This document shows positions 1 through 7,023 of a stretch of 33,372 nucleotides of DNA, piece by piece. Position 1 is the first letter of the stretch; the number at the start of each line of letters is the position of its first letter. Location of the stretch: NCBI GenBank assembly GCA_011390615.1, contig JAABSB010000019.1:1-33372 (forward strand), in the 5' to 3' direction. Position numbers and translations under genes: made by a program. This DNA comes from Desulfotignum sp. (GTDB lineage Bacteria > Desulfobacterota > Desulfobacteria > Desulfobacterales > Desulfobacteraceae). The notes below the pieces were generated by a model. It was not told where the DNA came from and ran no database searches. It saw only the letters and a list, made by a program, of their open reading frames with translations.

Positions 1-373
1 GGCCGTCTGTGATGAGCACCCCGACTCCTCTGGCAAATCCCTGGTCCCGGAAAAGCGAGCCTGATACCACATTGTCAATACCTTCAGCCCCGCAAAAGCG
101 TTTGAGGGCAAAGGGCAGATCCTGGGACAGACAGATCACCTGGGTGTTTTCCAGGCCGGCTGCTTTTTCATTGAATTTTCTCACTGATGTGGCGCAGACA
201 TCCGTGTCAATGCTGGGAAAAATATTCAACACCTTGCGTTTTTTTTCAAAGCTGCCAAGGCTGATTTCAGAAAGATCCTGATTCACTGCTGTAAAATCTG
301 TTGCTGCAACCCCTTTTACCGGAAATTCGCCTGCCAGGGAAACCGGATTCCCCCCAAGTTTGGTAGATGCCAT
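1..373 (-). CDS. tpx: Thiol peroxidase (Tpx), C-terminus beyond window
   Basis: Atypical 2-Cys peroxiredoxin that reduces hydrogen and alkyl peroxides in the cytoplasm with electrons from thioredoxin. The frame runs off the left edge, leaving about 124 N-terminal residues of a family usually near 168. It opens with [15 protein letters not shown], a typical Tpx start. The catalytic segment PSIDTDVC gives Thr57 and the peroxidatic Cys60, and RFCG gives the resolving Cys94; both cysteines sit at family positions. The ATG follows AAGGAG on the minus strand, which fixes the start. It lies downstream of mntP-tex on the same strand but is separated by about 150 bases with its own promoter-like sequence. 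In an anaerobe it would serve peroxide defence together with the rubrerythrin further along. Identification is secure; only the truncation limits it. Confidence 0.93.
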   Translation of the reverse strand, partial: MASTKLGGNPVSLAGEFPVKGVAATDFTAVNQDLSEISLGSFEKKRKVLNIFPSIDTDVCATSVRKFNEKAAGLENTQVICLSQDLPFALKRFCGAEGIDNVVSGSLFRDQGFARGVGVLITDG

Positions 374-526
374 GATGGTTCTCCTTGTTTTTTGTGTTGT
401 TGTTACAGGCAAATAATCCATAAAACACTGCCTGTTTTTCTAACATCGCACTTTAATTATAGTAATATCATCCTGGGTTTTTTCAACGGTTCACCTGTTT
501 TTTTATACTGATGTCCCTTTTGTTTT
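374..526 (-). promoter_or_regulatory. Putative tpx promoter region
   Basis: AT-rich spacer between the tex stop and the tpx start. On the minus strand it holds a TATAAT hexamer (about 458-463) with a TTGAAA-like element upstream at a long spacing of about 19 bases. The leader to the ATG is roughly 85 bases and ends in AAGGAG. The hexamer is clear and the -35 element is weak, so an activator or a redox-responsive regulator may be involved; that is inference. Confidence 0.35.
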
Positions 527-2656
527 TTAATTGTTTTTCAAAGAAAGAGAGATGCGTTTCCCCTTTACATCTACATCCAGCACCCGGACCCGCACCTGCT
601 GACGTACCGTGACGATGTCATTTGGGTCTTTGACAAACCGGTCCGCCAGCTGGCTGATGTGCACCAGGCCGTCCTGGTGCACCCCGATGTCCACAAATGC
701 CCCGAATGCAGTGACATTGGTCACAATGCCGGGCAGGCGCATCCCCGGCACCAGATCTGTGATTGCATGGACAGACGGATCAAAGGAAAATGTCTGAAAC
801 GCTTTTCTGGGATCGCGTCCCGGCTGTTTCAGTTCAGACAGAATATCTATCAGGGTGGGCATTCCCAGGTCATCTGTAATGTACGCTTCCGGTGCAATTT
901 GGTTTACCCGGTCCCTGTTCATGACAAGATGCTTTAAGCTGCAGCCCTGGTCTCTGGCCATCTGTTCCACCACGCTGTAGGATTCCGGGTGAATGCCCGA
1001 GGCATCCAGAGGATTTATAGCACTGCGGATGCGCAAAAAACCGGCTGCCTGTTCAAACGCTTTGGGACCCAGACGGGGAACCTGCAAAAATGCCTGCCGG
1101 GTCAAAAACGGCCCGTTTTCCTGCCGGAACCGCACCATGTTGGCAGCAATGGTGTCATTGAGTCCTGCCACCCGGGCCAGCAGCTCTCTGGAAGCGGTGT
1201 TGGCCTCCACCCCCACCTGGTTGACACAGAGCGTGACAGTGTCATCCAGGGCCTGGCGCAACTGCTTCTGGTCCACATCATGCTGGTACTGGCCCACGCC
1301 AATGGATTTGGGATCGATTTTCACCAGTTCCGCCAAAGGGTCCATGAGGCGCCGGCCGATGGAAACCGCTCCCCTCACGGTGATATCCGCATCGGGGAAT
1401 TCCTGTCTGGCAATGTCTGAGGCGGAATACACCGATGCCCCGCTTTCATCCACCATCACGATCTCCACTTTACGGGGCAGGTCCAGTTCCTGGACAAAGG
1501 CCTGGGTTTCCCGGCCTGCGGTGCCGTTTCCCACAGCAACAGCCTCTATGTCATACCGGCATACCAGGTCAAAAATTATTTTACCGGCCTGTTCCCGGTT
1601 GCGGTCACCACCATGAGGAAAAATGACCCCGTGGTGGCGCAGGTCTCCTCCGGCATCCAGGCAGACAAATTTGCAGCCGGTCCTGAATCCCGGATCAATG
1701 GCCAGTATGCGCTTTTCTCCCAGGGGCGGAGCCAGAAGCAATTCTTTGATATTTTTGGCAAACACCTGGATGGCCTGATGGTCTGCAGCGGTTTTCAAGG
1801 CCTGGAAACATTCTTTTTCCAGAGATTTTCCCAGCAGCCGCTTGTATGCGTCCTGTAGGGCTGCCTGCACCTGGTCCCGGCAGGGGGAAGGCTGGTTTTT
1901 CAGATAAAACCGTTCCATAATCTGGATGGCCTTGTCCGGATCAACCAGGACATGCAGGGTGAGAATGCCTTCACTGCTGCCCCGGAACATGGCCAGAACC
2001 CGGTGGGAGGGTGCCTTGAATGCTGGTTCTGACCAGTCAAAATAGTCTTTGAATTTGGCACCTGGTATATCCTGGTCTTTTTTCACCCGGGACTGGAGAA
2101 TGCCCTGTTTTTCAAACAGGCTGCGCACCGCCCCCCGCACCTTCGGGTCTTCATTCACGGTTTCGGCAATGATATCTTTCGCACCTGCCAGGGCATCTTC
2201 CATCGCATCCACACCTTTGGCGGCATCCACAAATTTTTTGGCTTCTGCAAAAGGATCTTTTTTGGACTGGGCCATCAGAAAATCCGCCAAAGGTGCGAGG
2301 CCCTTTTCTTTTGCTGCCATGGCCCGTGTTTTTCGCCTGGGCCGGTATTTTTCATACAGATCTTCCACCACCGCCAGGGTAACGGCACTCTGGATCGCCT
2401 GTTCAAGGCCCGGGGTCAGCAGCCCGCGCGCAATCAGGGATTTGAAAATGGCCTGTTTCCGGGCAGCCAGTTCTTCCAGGGCCTGGTGTCGGTCCCGGAT
2501 CAGGGTGATGGCCACCTCATCCAGGGACCCGGTTTTTTCCTTTCTGTACCGGGCGATAAAAGGGATAGTGGCACCCTGGTCCAGCAGTTCCTTTACAGCG
2601 GTGACCTGTTTTTCAGACACACCGGTTTCCCGGCTGATGGTTGTTATGGCATGCAT
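527..2656 (-). CDS. tex: Tex-family RNA-binding transcription accessory protein
   Basis: Cytoplasmic nucleic-acid-binding protein of the Tex/YhgF family, implicated in transcription and RNA metabolism. The 709 residues follow the usual architecture. A helical N-terminal part includes IPFIARYRKEKTG near residue 32. A YqgF/RNase H-like domain starts near residue 316 (ILAIDPGFRTG). Helix-hairpin-helix motifs lie around 480-560, and a C-terminal S1 domain at about 635-705 carries GIVTNVTAFGAFVDIGV and DGLVHISQL. The length is slightly under the 720-780 usual for the family, with no domain missing. It begins 30 bases after the mntP stop, so the two are probably co-transcribed. The region before its ATG has no strong ribosome binding site, which fits reinitiation or coupling from mntP. 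Confidence 0.95.
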   Translation of the reverse strand: MHAITTISRETGVSEKQVTAVKELLDQGATIPFIARYRKEKTGSLDEVAITLIRDRHQALEELAARKQAIFKSLIARGLLTPGLEQAIQSAVTLAVVEDLYEKYRPRRKTRAMAAKEKGLAPLADFLMAQSKKDPFAEAKKFVDAAKGVDAMEDALAGAKDIIAETVNEDPKVRGAVRSLFEKQGILQSRVKKDQDIPGAKFKDYFDWSEPAFKAPSHRVLAMFRGSSEGILTLHVLVDPDKAIQIMERFYLKNQPSPCRDQVQAALQDAYKRLLGKSLEKECFQALKTAADHQAIQVFAKNIKELLLAPPLGEKRILAIDPGFRTGCKFVCLDAGGDLRHHGVIFPHGGDRNREQAGKIIFDLVCRYDIEAVAVGNGTAGRETQAFVQELDLPRKVEIVMVDESGASVYSASDIARQEFPDADITVRGAVSIGRRLMDPLAELVKIDPKSIGVGQYQHDVDQKQLRQALDDTVTLCVNQVGVEANTASRELLARVAGLNDTIAANMVRFRQENGPFLTRQAFLQVPRLGPKAFEQAAGFLRIRSAINPLDASGIHPESYSVVEQMARDQGCSLKHLVMNRDRVNQIAPEAYITDDLGMPTLIDILSELKQPGRDPRKAFQTFSFDPSVHAITDLVPGMRLPGIVTNVTAFGAFVDIGVHQDGLVHISQLADRFVKDPNDIVTVRQQVRVRVLDVDVKGKRISLSLKNN

Positions 2657-2686
2657 AGGTGTATCTTTAGTCTCATGGGTTTATCT

Positions 2687-3253
2687 TTAAATTGATGCCA
2701 GCAGCCGCACCAGCAGAATCCGGGTGCCGATGCCTATGAGCACAAGTCCCCCAACTATTTCCATGCGTTTGCCCAGCAGGGCCCCCAGGTGCCGGCCGAT
2801 GCGGATGGCCACAAGGGACATGGCAGAGGTTACTACGCCGATGACAATGGCAGGGTACCAGATATTCACCTGGAGCATGGCCAGGCTCAACCCCACAGCC
2901 AGGGCATCGATACTCACTGCAACGCTCAGCAGCACCATGGTCATGCCCCGGGACGGATCCCTGGGGTGGGCTTCTTCAGAACTGTCCATGCCGGATTTCA
3001 CCATGCGGCCACCCACGAAAAGCAACAGACCAAAGGCCACCCAATGGCTGAAGCCCTGGATAAACACCAGCAGCCCCAACCCCAGAAACCAGCCCAGCAA
3101 CGGAAAAAGAAACTGGAACAGCCCGAAATGAAACGACAGCCGGAACACGGCCCGGCCATCATTGGCATATCCGGCGGCCGAGGCTGCCAGACACACGGCT
3201 GCCGCATCCATGCCCATCCCTAAGGCGATCAGTAAAACCTCTGCTGTTCCCAA
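2687..3253 (-). CDS. mntP: Manganese efflux pump MntP (TTG start)
   Basis: Inner-membrane Mn(II) exporter of the MntP/YebN family, 188 residues with six predicted helices. The two family repeats are visible: GMGMDAAAVCLAASAAG in the first helix and SIDALAVGLSLAML in the fourth, each with the conserved Asp thought to line the transport path. The initiation codon is TTG at 3253-3251, preceded at good distance by GGAGAGG. A GTG seven bases upstream is out of frame, so TTG is the best start. A sigma70-like promoter lies just upstream. I looked for the yybP-ykoY manganese riboswitch often found before this gene and did not see it in the short leader. Mn efflux beside tpx and diiron proteins fits metal balance linked to peroxide stress. 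Confidence 0.92.
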   Translation of the reverse strand: MGTAEVLLIALGMGMDAAAVCLAASAAGYANDGRAVFRLSFHFGLFQFLFPLLGWFLGLGLLVFIQGFSHWVAFGLLLFVGGRMVKSGMDSSEEAHPRDPSRGMTMVLLSVAVSIDALAVGLSLAMLQVNIWYPAIVIGVVTSAMSLVAIRIGRHLGALLGKRMEIVGGLVLIGIGTRILLVRLLASI

Positions 3254-3287
3254 TACGCACCTCTCCTTTGCACTGCCAAATCAGGGT

Positions 3288-3316
3288 ATTCTATCCACTC
3301 CGGCATGTAATTGCAA
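3288..3316 (-). promoter_or_regulatory. Sigma70-like promoter for mntP-tex
   Basis: On the minus strand TTGCAA (3316-3311) and TAGAAT (3293-3288) are separated by exactly 17 bases. Initiation would fall near 3281, giving a leader of about 28 bases that carries the GGAGAGG ribosome binding site. The leader is too short for a riboswitch. Confidence 0.5.
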
Positions 3317-3421
3317 AACGTTTTTTAGCGGTTAGCTGTCAGCACCACACAATGTATCAAACACTGGTGAGTCCCAGGGTGAACGAAAGTTTCTCTCAAG
3401 GCACTTAAAGACGCTGTGCCC

Positions 3422-3448
3422 TTGACTCATGACCACACAATATATAAT
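3422..3448 (+). promoter_or_regulatory. Candidate promoter for ferritin-like gene
   Basis: TTGACT (3422-3427) and TATAAT (3443-3448) lie on the plus strand, but the spacing is only 15 bases, shorter than the 16-18 optimum. If used, the transcript would carry the CACGAAG hairpin in its 5' leader before the AAGGAG site of the gene at 3618. Confidence 0.35.
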
Positions 3449-3488
3449 ATCGGGAAATTGGCAATGTAATTAAGATCGCTCGAATGAT

Positions 3489-3579
3489 ACCACGAAGGGC
3501 ACGAAGACCACGAAGTATGGGTTATAGAAATTCGTTCTTTGTGCTTTTGTTACTTCGTGTGCTTCGTGCCCTTCGTGGT
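3489..3579. repeat. CACGAAG-type inverted repeat (29-base arms)
   Basis: The left arm is 3489-3517 and the right arm 3551-3579. They are reverse complements at 27 of 29 positions; the only differences are an adjacent AC/CA pair. The loop is 33 bases. Each arm contains three CACGAAG units about nine bases apart. Repeats of this kind are scattered in intergenic DNA of some Desulfobacterota and Planctomycetes genomes and are often mistranslated as HEGHE-rich proteins. The function is unknown; a small non-autonomous mobile element or a structured transcript element are both possible. Confidence 0.75.
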
Positions 3580-3617
3580 GTACTATACTACCATATTGAC
3601 AAGATAAAGGAGATCCC

Positions 3618-4121
3618 ATGGAAAAATCAAATGCGCTCAATATTCTCAAAAATGCCTTATTAATGGAACGCCAGGGCAAAAACCTGTATGAAACCGCCCG
3701 GGACAAGGCCGAAGATGATGCGGTAAAAGAGTTTTTTGACAGCCTTGCCAAAGACGAGCAGGAACATATGGCCATTCTTGAAACCCAGTTCAAATCCATC
3801 ATGAAATCCGGCAAATTTGCCGCCGGCGGCTATGAAACCGACGGGGCGGCCCAGACCCCGCCGGATATCCTGGATAAAAACCTGAAAGACAAAATCAATG
3901 CCGCCGGGTTTGAGGCCACTGCCATCACCGCTGCTGTGGGGTTTGAACAAAAAGCGGTTGAACTCTATGGAGAACGGGCCGAAACCGCCACTGATCCTGA
4001 GGAAAAAAAACTCTACCAGTGGCTGTCAACCTGGGAGCAGACCCATCTGAAAAAACTGCTTACCCTGCAGGAAGACCTGCAGCAGCAGATCTGGGATGAT
4101 AACAGCTTCTGGCCGTTTTAA
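3618..4121 (+). CDS. Ferritin-like diiron protein (rubrerythrin family, no rubredoxin domain)
   Basis: A 167-residue four-helix bundle of the rubrerythrin/ferritin-like superfamily, probably cytoplasmic. Carboxylate and histidine ligands of a diiron site are visible: LLMERQGKNLYETA in helix 1, DEQEHMAIL (ExxH) in helix 2, VGFEQKAVELY in helix 3 and EQTHLKKL (ExxH) in helix 4. There is no Cys-rich rubredoxin tail, unlike the second rubrerythrin at 8478, so electrons would have to come from a separate partner. The ATG follows AAGGAG at ideal spacing. It is a single gene, transcribed toward the five-heme cytochrome cluster, with a shared stem-loop between them. Likely roles are peroxide reduction or iron handling; the exact reaction cannot be told from sequence. 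Confidence 0.85.
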   Translation: MEKSNALNILKNALLMERQGKNLYETARDKAEDDAVKEFFDSLAKDEQEHMAILETQFKSIMKSGKFAAGGYETDGAAQTPPDILDKNLKDKINAAGFEATAITAAVGFEQKAVELYGERAETATDPEEKKLYQWLSTWEQTHLKKLLTLQEDLQQQIWDDNSFWPF

Positions 4122-4163
4122 CCACCTGCTCCCTGGTTGTAGACCTGCCTGCCCACCGGGGTT

Positions 4164-4200
4164 GGATCCCATACCCAAAAGGCAGAATGGTATGGGATCC
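4164..4200. terminator. Stem-loop between convergent genes
   Basis: Perfect 12-base inverted repeat, GGATCCCATACC at 4164-4175 and its complement at 4189-4200, with a 13-base loop. It lies between the stop of the ferritin-like gene and the stop of the convergent cytochrome gene, where a bidirectional terminator is expected. No long T-run follows on either strand, so termination may be weak or Rho-assisted. Confidence 0.55.
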
Positions 4201-4206
4201 GAAAGG

Positions 4207-5562
4207 TTAAAGGGTATGGGAAACCTTTGCCATTTCCACCACCGGCAAAGGGTCCATGGCCTCGCCGGGCAGCAGGTTGAGGATCTTCTGGGGCATGCCC
4301 CTGTACAGCAGCCGCACCTGAATCTGTGATCCCTTTTCCAGTACCCGGTCCAAGGTGATGGTTTCCTTTGCCTTTCCTTTGGCAGGAATCCGGTTGTCTG
4401 TGATAATTTCTCTGGCCTTGGCCAGATTGATCACAGGATTTCCTTTGCCGTCCCCGAAAACGGTTCTGAACATGAGGGTATCATCCGGCAGTTCCTTTTT
4501 TTCATCCATAAATCCGGTTTCGAAAACACGGTCACCGCTTTTATCCTGGATGGTGACCTCCAGCCATACCTGGCGCAGATCCCCTACCCCTGTGGGCAGA
4601 GAATGCCCGGCCCCGATATTGGAAACCACAATTTTCAGCTGCTTTTTGTCCAGAAAAGAAAGATCCAGTTCCAGCTGTGCTGCATGCTGCAGGCGGGCAA
4701 CTGCCATGTCTGCTTTTTCCGCATCGCCGAACCGGGCCGGCACCCCTGAATTTCCCCCCACAAAATAGTGGGTAAAGATATGGGGCCGCTCCCTGCTGTA
4801 ATCAGCGGCAGCCCCTGGATTTTCCGGGCGCTCTGTAATACCGGTGGCCGGAATGCCGGGCCGCTGAAACATGTGGCACCCCTGGCAGGTGATGCGTTCA
4901 TCCGGATCATCTGAATTATAGGGGCTGTTTTTCCATTCCGTATAGGTGGTTTCCAGATCCGTACCAAAGCTGACATGCTTGACATCATGACAGGTGCCGC
5001 AGATTTCAGGACTTTGATGCAGGGCGGAATAGGCTGCTTCATGAAAGTCGGGCTCTGCATCGTCAAACGGCCCGTACTTGACACCGGGATCATCTTCTCC
5101 ATAGCCTGGTTCCAGGACAAGCCCGTTGTTGTACATCTGTTTAACCTTAACAGCAGAATGGCAGTAGTCGCACTGGATACCCCGGGTGGCAATATCAGGG
5201 GTTTTTGACAGGTCATCGGAAAGCTTTAAGGGGAATCCGGTGATATTCCCCACAGGCGTGTGGCATTTCACACAGGATTCTGCTTCTTCGATCTCCCCCT
5301 GGTCGGTGAGGCCCTGGCGCAGAAACAGCGCCACCCTGGTATATACCGGATCTTTATGGGACAGGTTATGCATGGAATTGTTCCATTGCTCAAAAATATC
5401 AGAATGGCAGCCGGCACAGGTGTCAGGGTCGATGAACCGGTCCAGTTCAAATGTTTGCGGGGCATCGGACATGGCTGCAGATCCCCATCCCAGAACCATC
5501 ACAACGACTGCCAGAACCATTACCTTGACAAAATGCCGGCGTTTCTGCTTATCTTCTTTCAT
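4207..5562 (-). CDS. Exported five-heme cytochrome c with C-terminal beta domain
   Basis: A 451-residue multiheme c-type cytochrome. A basic start is followed by a hydrophobic stretch (about 12-30) ending in small residues, acting as either a signal peptide or a membrane anchor, so the body lies on the periplasmic side. Five CxxCH heme sites are at residues 49-53, 97-101, 131-135, 188-192 and 226-230, resembling the cytochrome c554-like group. Residues from about 290 contain no heme motif and look beta-rich, with GAGHSLPTGVGDLRQVWLEV, a segment seen in related multiheme proteins. The ATG overlaps the stop of the upstream coiled-coil gene by one base (TAATG) and has GGAG upstream, so translation is coupled. 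It probably moves electrons at the membrane; donor and acceptor are unknown. Confidence 0.88.
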   Translation of the reverse strand: MKEDKQKRRHFVKVMVLAVVVMVLGWGSAAMSDAPQTFELDRFIDPDTCAGCHSDIFEQWNNSMHNLSHKDPVYTRVALFLRQGLTDQGEIEEAESCVKCHTPVGNITGFPLKLSDDLSKTPDIATRGIQCDYCHSAVKVKQMYNNGLVLEPGYGEDDPGVKYGPFDDAEPDFHEAAYSALHQSPEICGTCHDVKHVSFGTDLETTYTEWKNSPYNSDDPDERITCQGCHMFQRPGIPATGITERPENPGAAADYSRERPHIFTHYFVGGNSGVPARFGDAEKADMAVARLQHAAQLELDLSFLDKKQLKIVVSNIGAGHSLPTGVGDLRQVWLEVTIQDKSGDRVFETGFMDEKKELPDDTLMFRTVFGDGKGNPVINLAKAREIITDNRIPAKGKAKETITLDRVLEKGSQIQVRLLYRGMPQKILNLLPGEAMDPLPVVEMAKVSHTL

Positions 5563-5999
5563 TATAGATCTCCTTGTTTCACAAGTCCCCCGGGAAATTG
5601 CCTGACCTTTCCTTCTCTGGTCAGAACCATCCAGTTGCCGTTTTCTTCCTTTGCCGCCACCAGGCAGTCCAGACAGGTGCCGTCATTGAGGCTGATACTG
5701 CAGGCCCCGGTGCCATCAGGTGTATCCACCCGGGAGAACTGTTTGTCCCGGGCCATGGCCTTGAAATTCTGTGTCCCTTTTTCTATGGCAAGAATCTGGT
5801 CATAGGCGGATGGATCCAGGCGTTTGATCTCACAGCGCAGGTCCTGAACCTGCTGTTTTTTTTCGGCTATGGTGTGCATCACCTTTTCCATTTCATCTTT
5901 CTGGTCTGATGGAATGGAAAAAAGGATCTGTTTGTGCAGCTCCATGTCCATTTCAATATAGGATATTTTCTTTAAAATAGTCTCAACCTTTACGTGCAT
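5562..5999 (-). CDS. Hypothetical coiled-coil protein upstream of the cytochrome
   Basis: A 145-residue protein I do not recognise. Residues 1 to about 75 are strongly charged and heptad-like (EMEKVMHTIAEKKQQVQDLR), predicting a coiled coil. The remainder looks like a small beta domain with two cysteines close together (GTCLDCLVAA) and ends KVRQFPGGLVKQGDL. The frame is open back to an ATG at 6095. I prefer the ATG at 5999, because it has AGAGGA at good spacing whereas the 6095 ATG has a badly placed site and would overlap the 34-aa gene. No signal peptide is seen, so the protein is cytoplasmic. Its stop overlaps the cytochrome start, so the two are made together. A regulatory or assembly role for the cytochrome is inference only. 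Confidence 0.7.
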   Translation of the reverse strand: MHVKVETILKKISYIEMDMELHKQILFSIPSDQKDEMEKVMHTIAEKKQQVQDLRCEIKRLDPSAYDQILAIEKGTQNFKAMARDKQFSRVDTPDGTGACSISLNDGTCLDCLVAAKEENGNWMVLTREGKVRQFPGGLVKQGDL

Positions 6000-6054
6000 G
6001 CCATTCCTCTGGAATTTTTTTGATCCGGCCGCCGGCCGGTCATTTTTTACGGAC

Positions 6055-6159
6055 TCAGGACGGACAGAAACTGCCGTCCCGGGCTGCTTTTTCATTGCCT
6101 TTTATGAACCACTGCAGCAGCCGTTTGAATACTGATTTTTTCTTCTTTTTTTCAGACAT
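6055..6159 (-). CDS. 34-residue lysine-rich small protein overlapping the DHFR-like gene
   Basis: A short frame encoding a 34-residue protein that starts MSEKKKKKSVFKRLLQWF, continues IKGNEKAARDG and ends SFCPS. The ATG lies inside the last codons of the DHFR-like gene (8-base overlap) with AAGGTG nine bases upstream, a coupled arrangement. The peptide has a basic head, a short amphipathic helix (VFKRLLQWFIKG) and a single Cys near the C-terminus. I have an impression that similar short proteins with an R/K-L-L-x-W-I-x-K-G core occur in other sulfate reducers, but could not check. The helix could bind the membrane surface or a protein partner. The next gene begins 55 bases after its stop. Confidence 0.5.
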   Translation of the reverse strand: MSEKKKKKSVFKRLLQWFIKGNEKAARDGSFCPS

Positions 6160-6661
6160 GATATTTCACCTTGTAAATGAGCAGCAGATGGCCTTTTCCA
6201 ATTTCCTGGGACTCCATGAATTCCAGAGACAAGTCCAGATCGGCATTGAACAGGGACAACCCCTGACCGAACACGGCCGGCACCAGGGTCACATGGATCC
6301 GGGTGATGAGATTTTCCTTTGCAAACAAAGAATTTACCACAGATCCACCGATGAGGGCTGCCTGGTCAAATCCCTGAAGCTTCAAATCCCCAAGAATCTG
6401 CTGCGGTGTCTGATCTGTAAACACCAGGTCTTTGTGGTCACTTCTCCGGGTCCTGTTCCGGGTCATGACAATATTTTTGCGCCCCGGCAGCGGATGTCCA
6501 ATGGTGTCAAATGTCTTTGACCCCATCACCACCACCCCGGCCTGGCGGGTGACCTTTACAAAATACTGCTTGTCCTGCTTCCCGGTCCAGTTAATCAGCT
6601 CTGAGTGGCTTCTGGCAATTTTCCCGTCCAGGGTCATGGCCATCAGTAAAATAACATCCAT
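6152..6661 (-). CDS. Dihydrofolate reductase-fold protein (RibD C-terminal type)
   Basis: A 169-residue NADPH-dependent reductase of the DHFR/RibD C-terminal superfamily. It starts MDVILLMAMTLDGKIA, the usual first strand with the pyridine-dinucleotide pocket. VVMGSKTFDTIG and PGRKNIVMTRN match the DHFR cofactor region, IGGSVVNSLF the family glycine motif, and ITRIHVTLVPAVFGQGLSLF the C-terminal strands. It lacks the N-terminal deaminase domain of bifunctional RibD. It may act on folate or on a pteridine/pyrimidine intermediate; sequence alone does not separate these. It is embedded in the minus-strand cluster, 16 bases after the 71-aa gene and overlapping the 34-aa gene. Its link to the cytochrome downstream may be functional or simply positional. 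Confidence 0.82.
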   Translation of the reverse strand: MDVILLMAMTLDGKIARSHSELINWTGKQDKQYFVKVTRQAGVVVMGSKTFDTIGHPLPGRKNIVMTRNRTRRSDHKDLVFTDQTPQQILGDLKLQGFDQAALIGGSVVNSLFAKENLITRIHVTLVPAVFGQGLSLFNADLDLSLEFMESQEIGKGHLLLIYKVKYHV

Positions 6662-6677
6662 GCTCTTTTCCGCCGGA

Positions 6678-6893
6678 CTAATCCTTTTTTGGCCATTGCT
6701 GCCTGGTTTCTTCCACCAGATAGCAGAACCGGCCCCAGGTGAATTCTCTGCCTGACAGGGGGCAGCGCAGAGTCACCTTATGGTCTGTGACATCCACCAC
6801 CTCCCAGTCACCGGAACGGGGAGAATCCTCAATTCTGATCTTTTGTCCTATCTTAAAACCATACCCTTTAAACAGCGTGACATCATGTTCCAT
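6678..6893 (-). CDS. Small beta-rich hypothetical protein, first gene of the cytochrome cluster
   Basis: A 71-residue protein I cannot name. The frame extends to a TTG at 6929, but the ATG at 6893 has AAGGGA at reasonable spacing and gives MEHDVTLFKGYGFKIGQKI, so I use that start. The pattern GQKIRIEDSPRSGDWEVVDV then KVTLRCPLSG and FTWGRFCYLV suggests a compact five- or six-stranded barrel, possibly SH3-like. It has two cysteines and no signal peptide. It leads a tight same-strand run ending in the five-heme cytochrome. Probably a real gene, because of the spacing and codon pattern; function unknown. Confidence 0.65.
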   Translation of the reverse strand: MEHDVTLFKGYGFKIGQKIRIEDSPRSGDWEVVDVTDHKVTLRCPLSGREFTWGRFCYLVEETRQQWPKKD

Positions 6894-7023
6894 GACTTTT
6901 TCCCTTCGGGTCCGGTTTTCCCGCACCAAACTCTCTATCCAGTTCTTGATTTAACCATAACCGCATGGTTTTTGAAACCCTAAAACACAGCCGGCCCCCC
7001 TGCCTGCAACCAGACCCGGCCCC

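Larger units (their letters stand above)
3254..3617. other. Divergent intergenic region, mntP / ferritin-like gene
   Basis: These 364 bases hold the minus-strand mntP promoter, a plus-strand promoter candidate near 3422-3448 and the CACGAAG inverted repeat at 3489-3579. A minus-strand reading frame across the repeat (ending HHEGHEAHEV and FVVFVPFVV) is a typical artefact of translating CACGAAG repeats. I see no real gene here. Confidence 0.7.

Noticed and set aside
3254-3420. Possible manganese (yybP-ykoY) riboswitch before mntP
   Set aside because: The promoter found leaves a leader of about 28 bases and the conserved riboswitch core was not seen upstream.
3470-3814. Minus-strand frame of 114 codons across the CACGAAG repeat and the start of the ferritin-like gene
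   Set aside because: Its C-terminal third is translated repeat (HEGHEAHEV, FVVFVPFVV) and the rest is antisense to a clear gene; no ribosome binding site.
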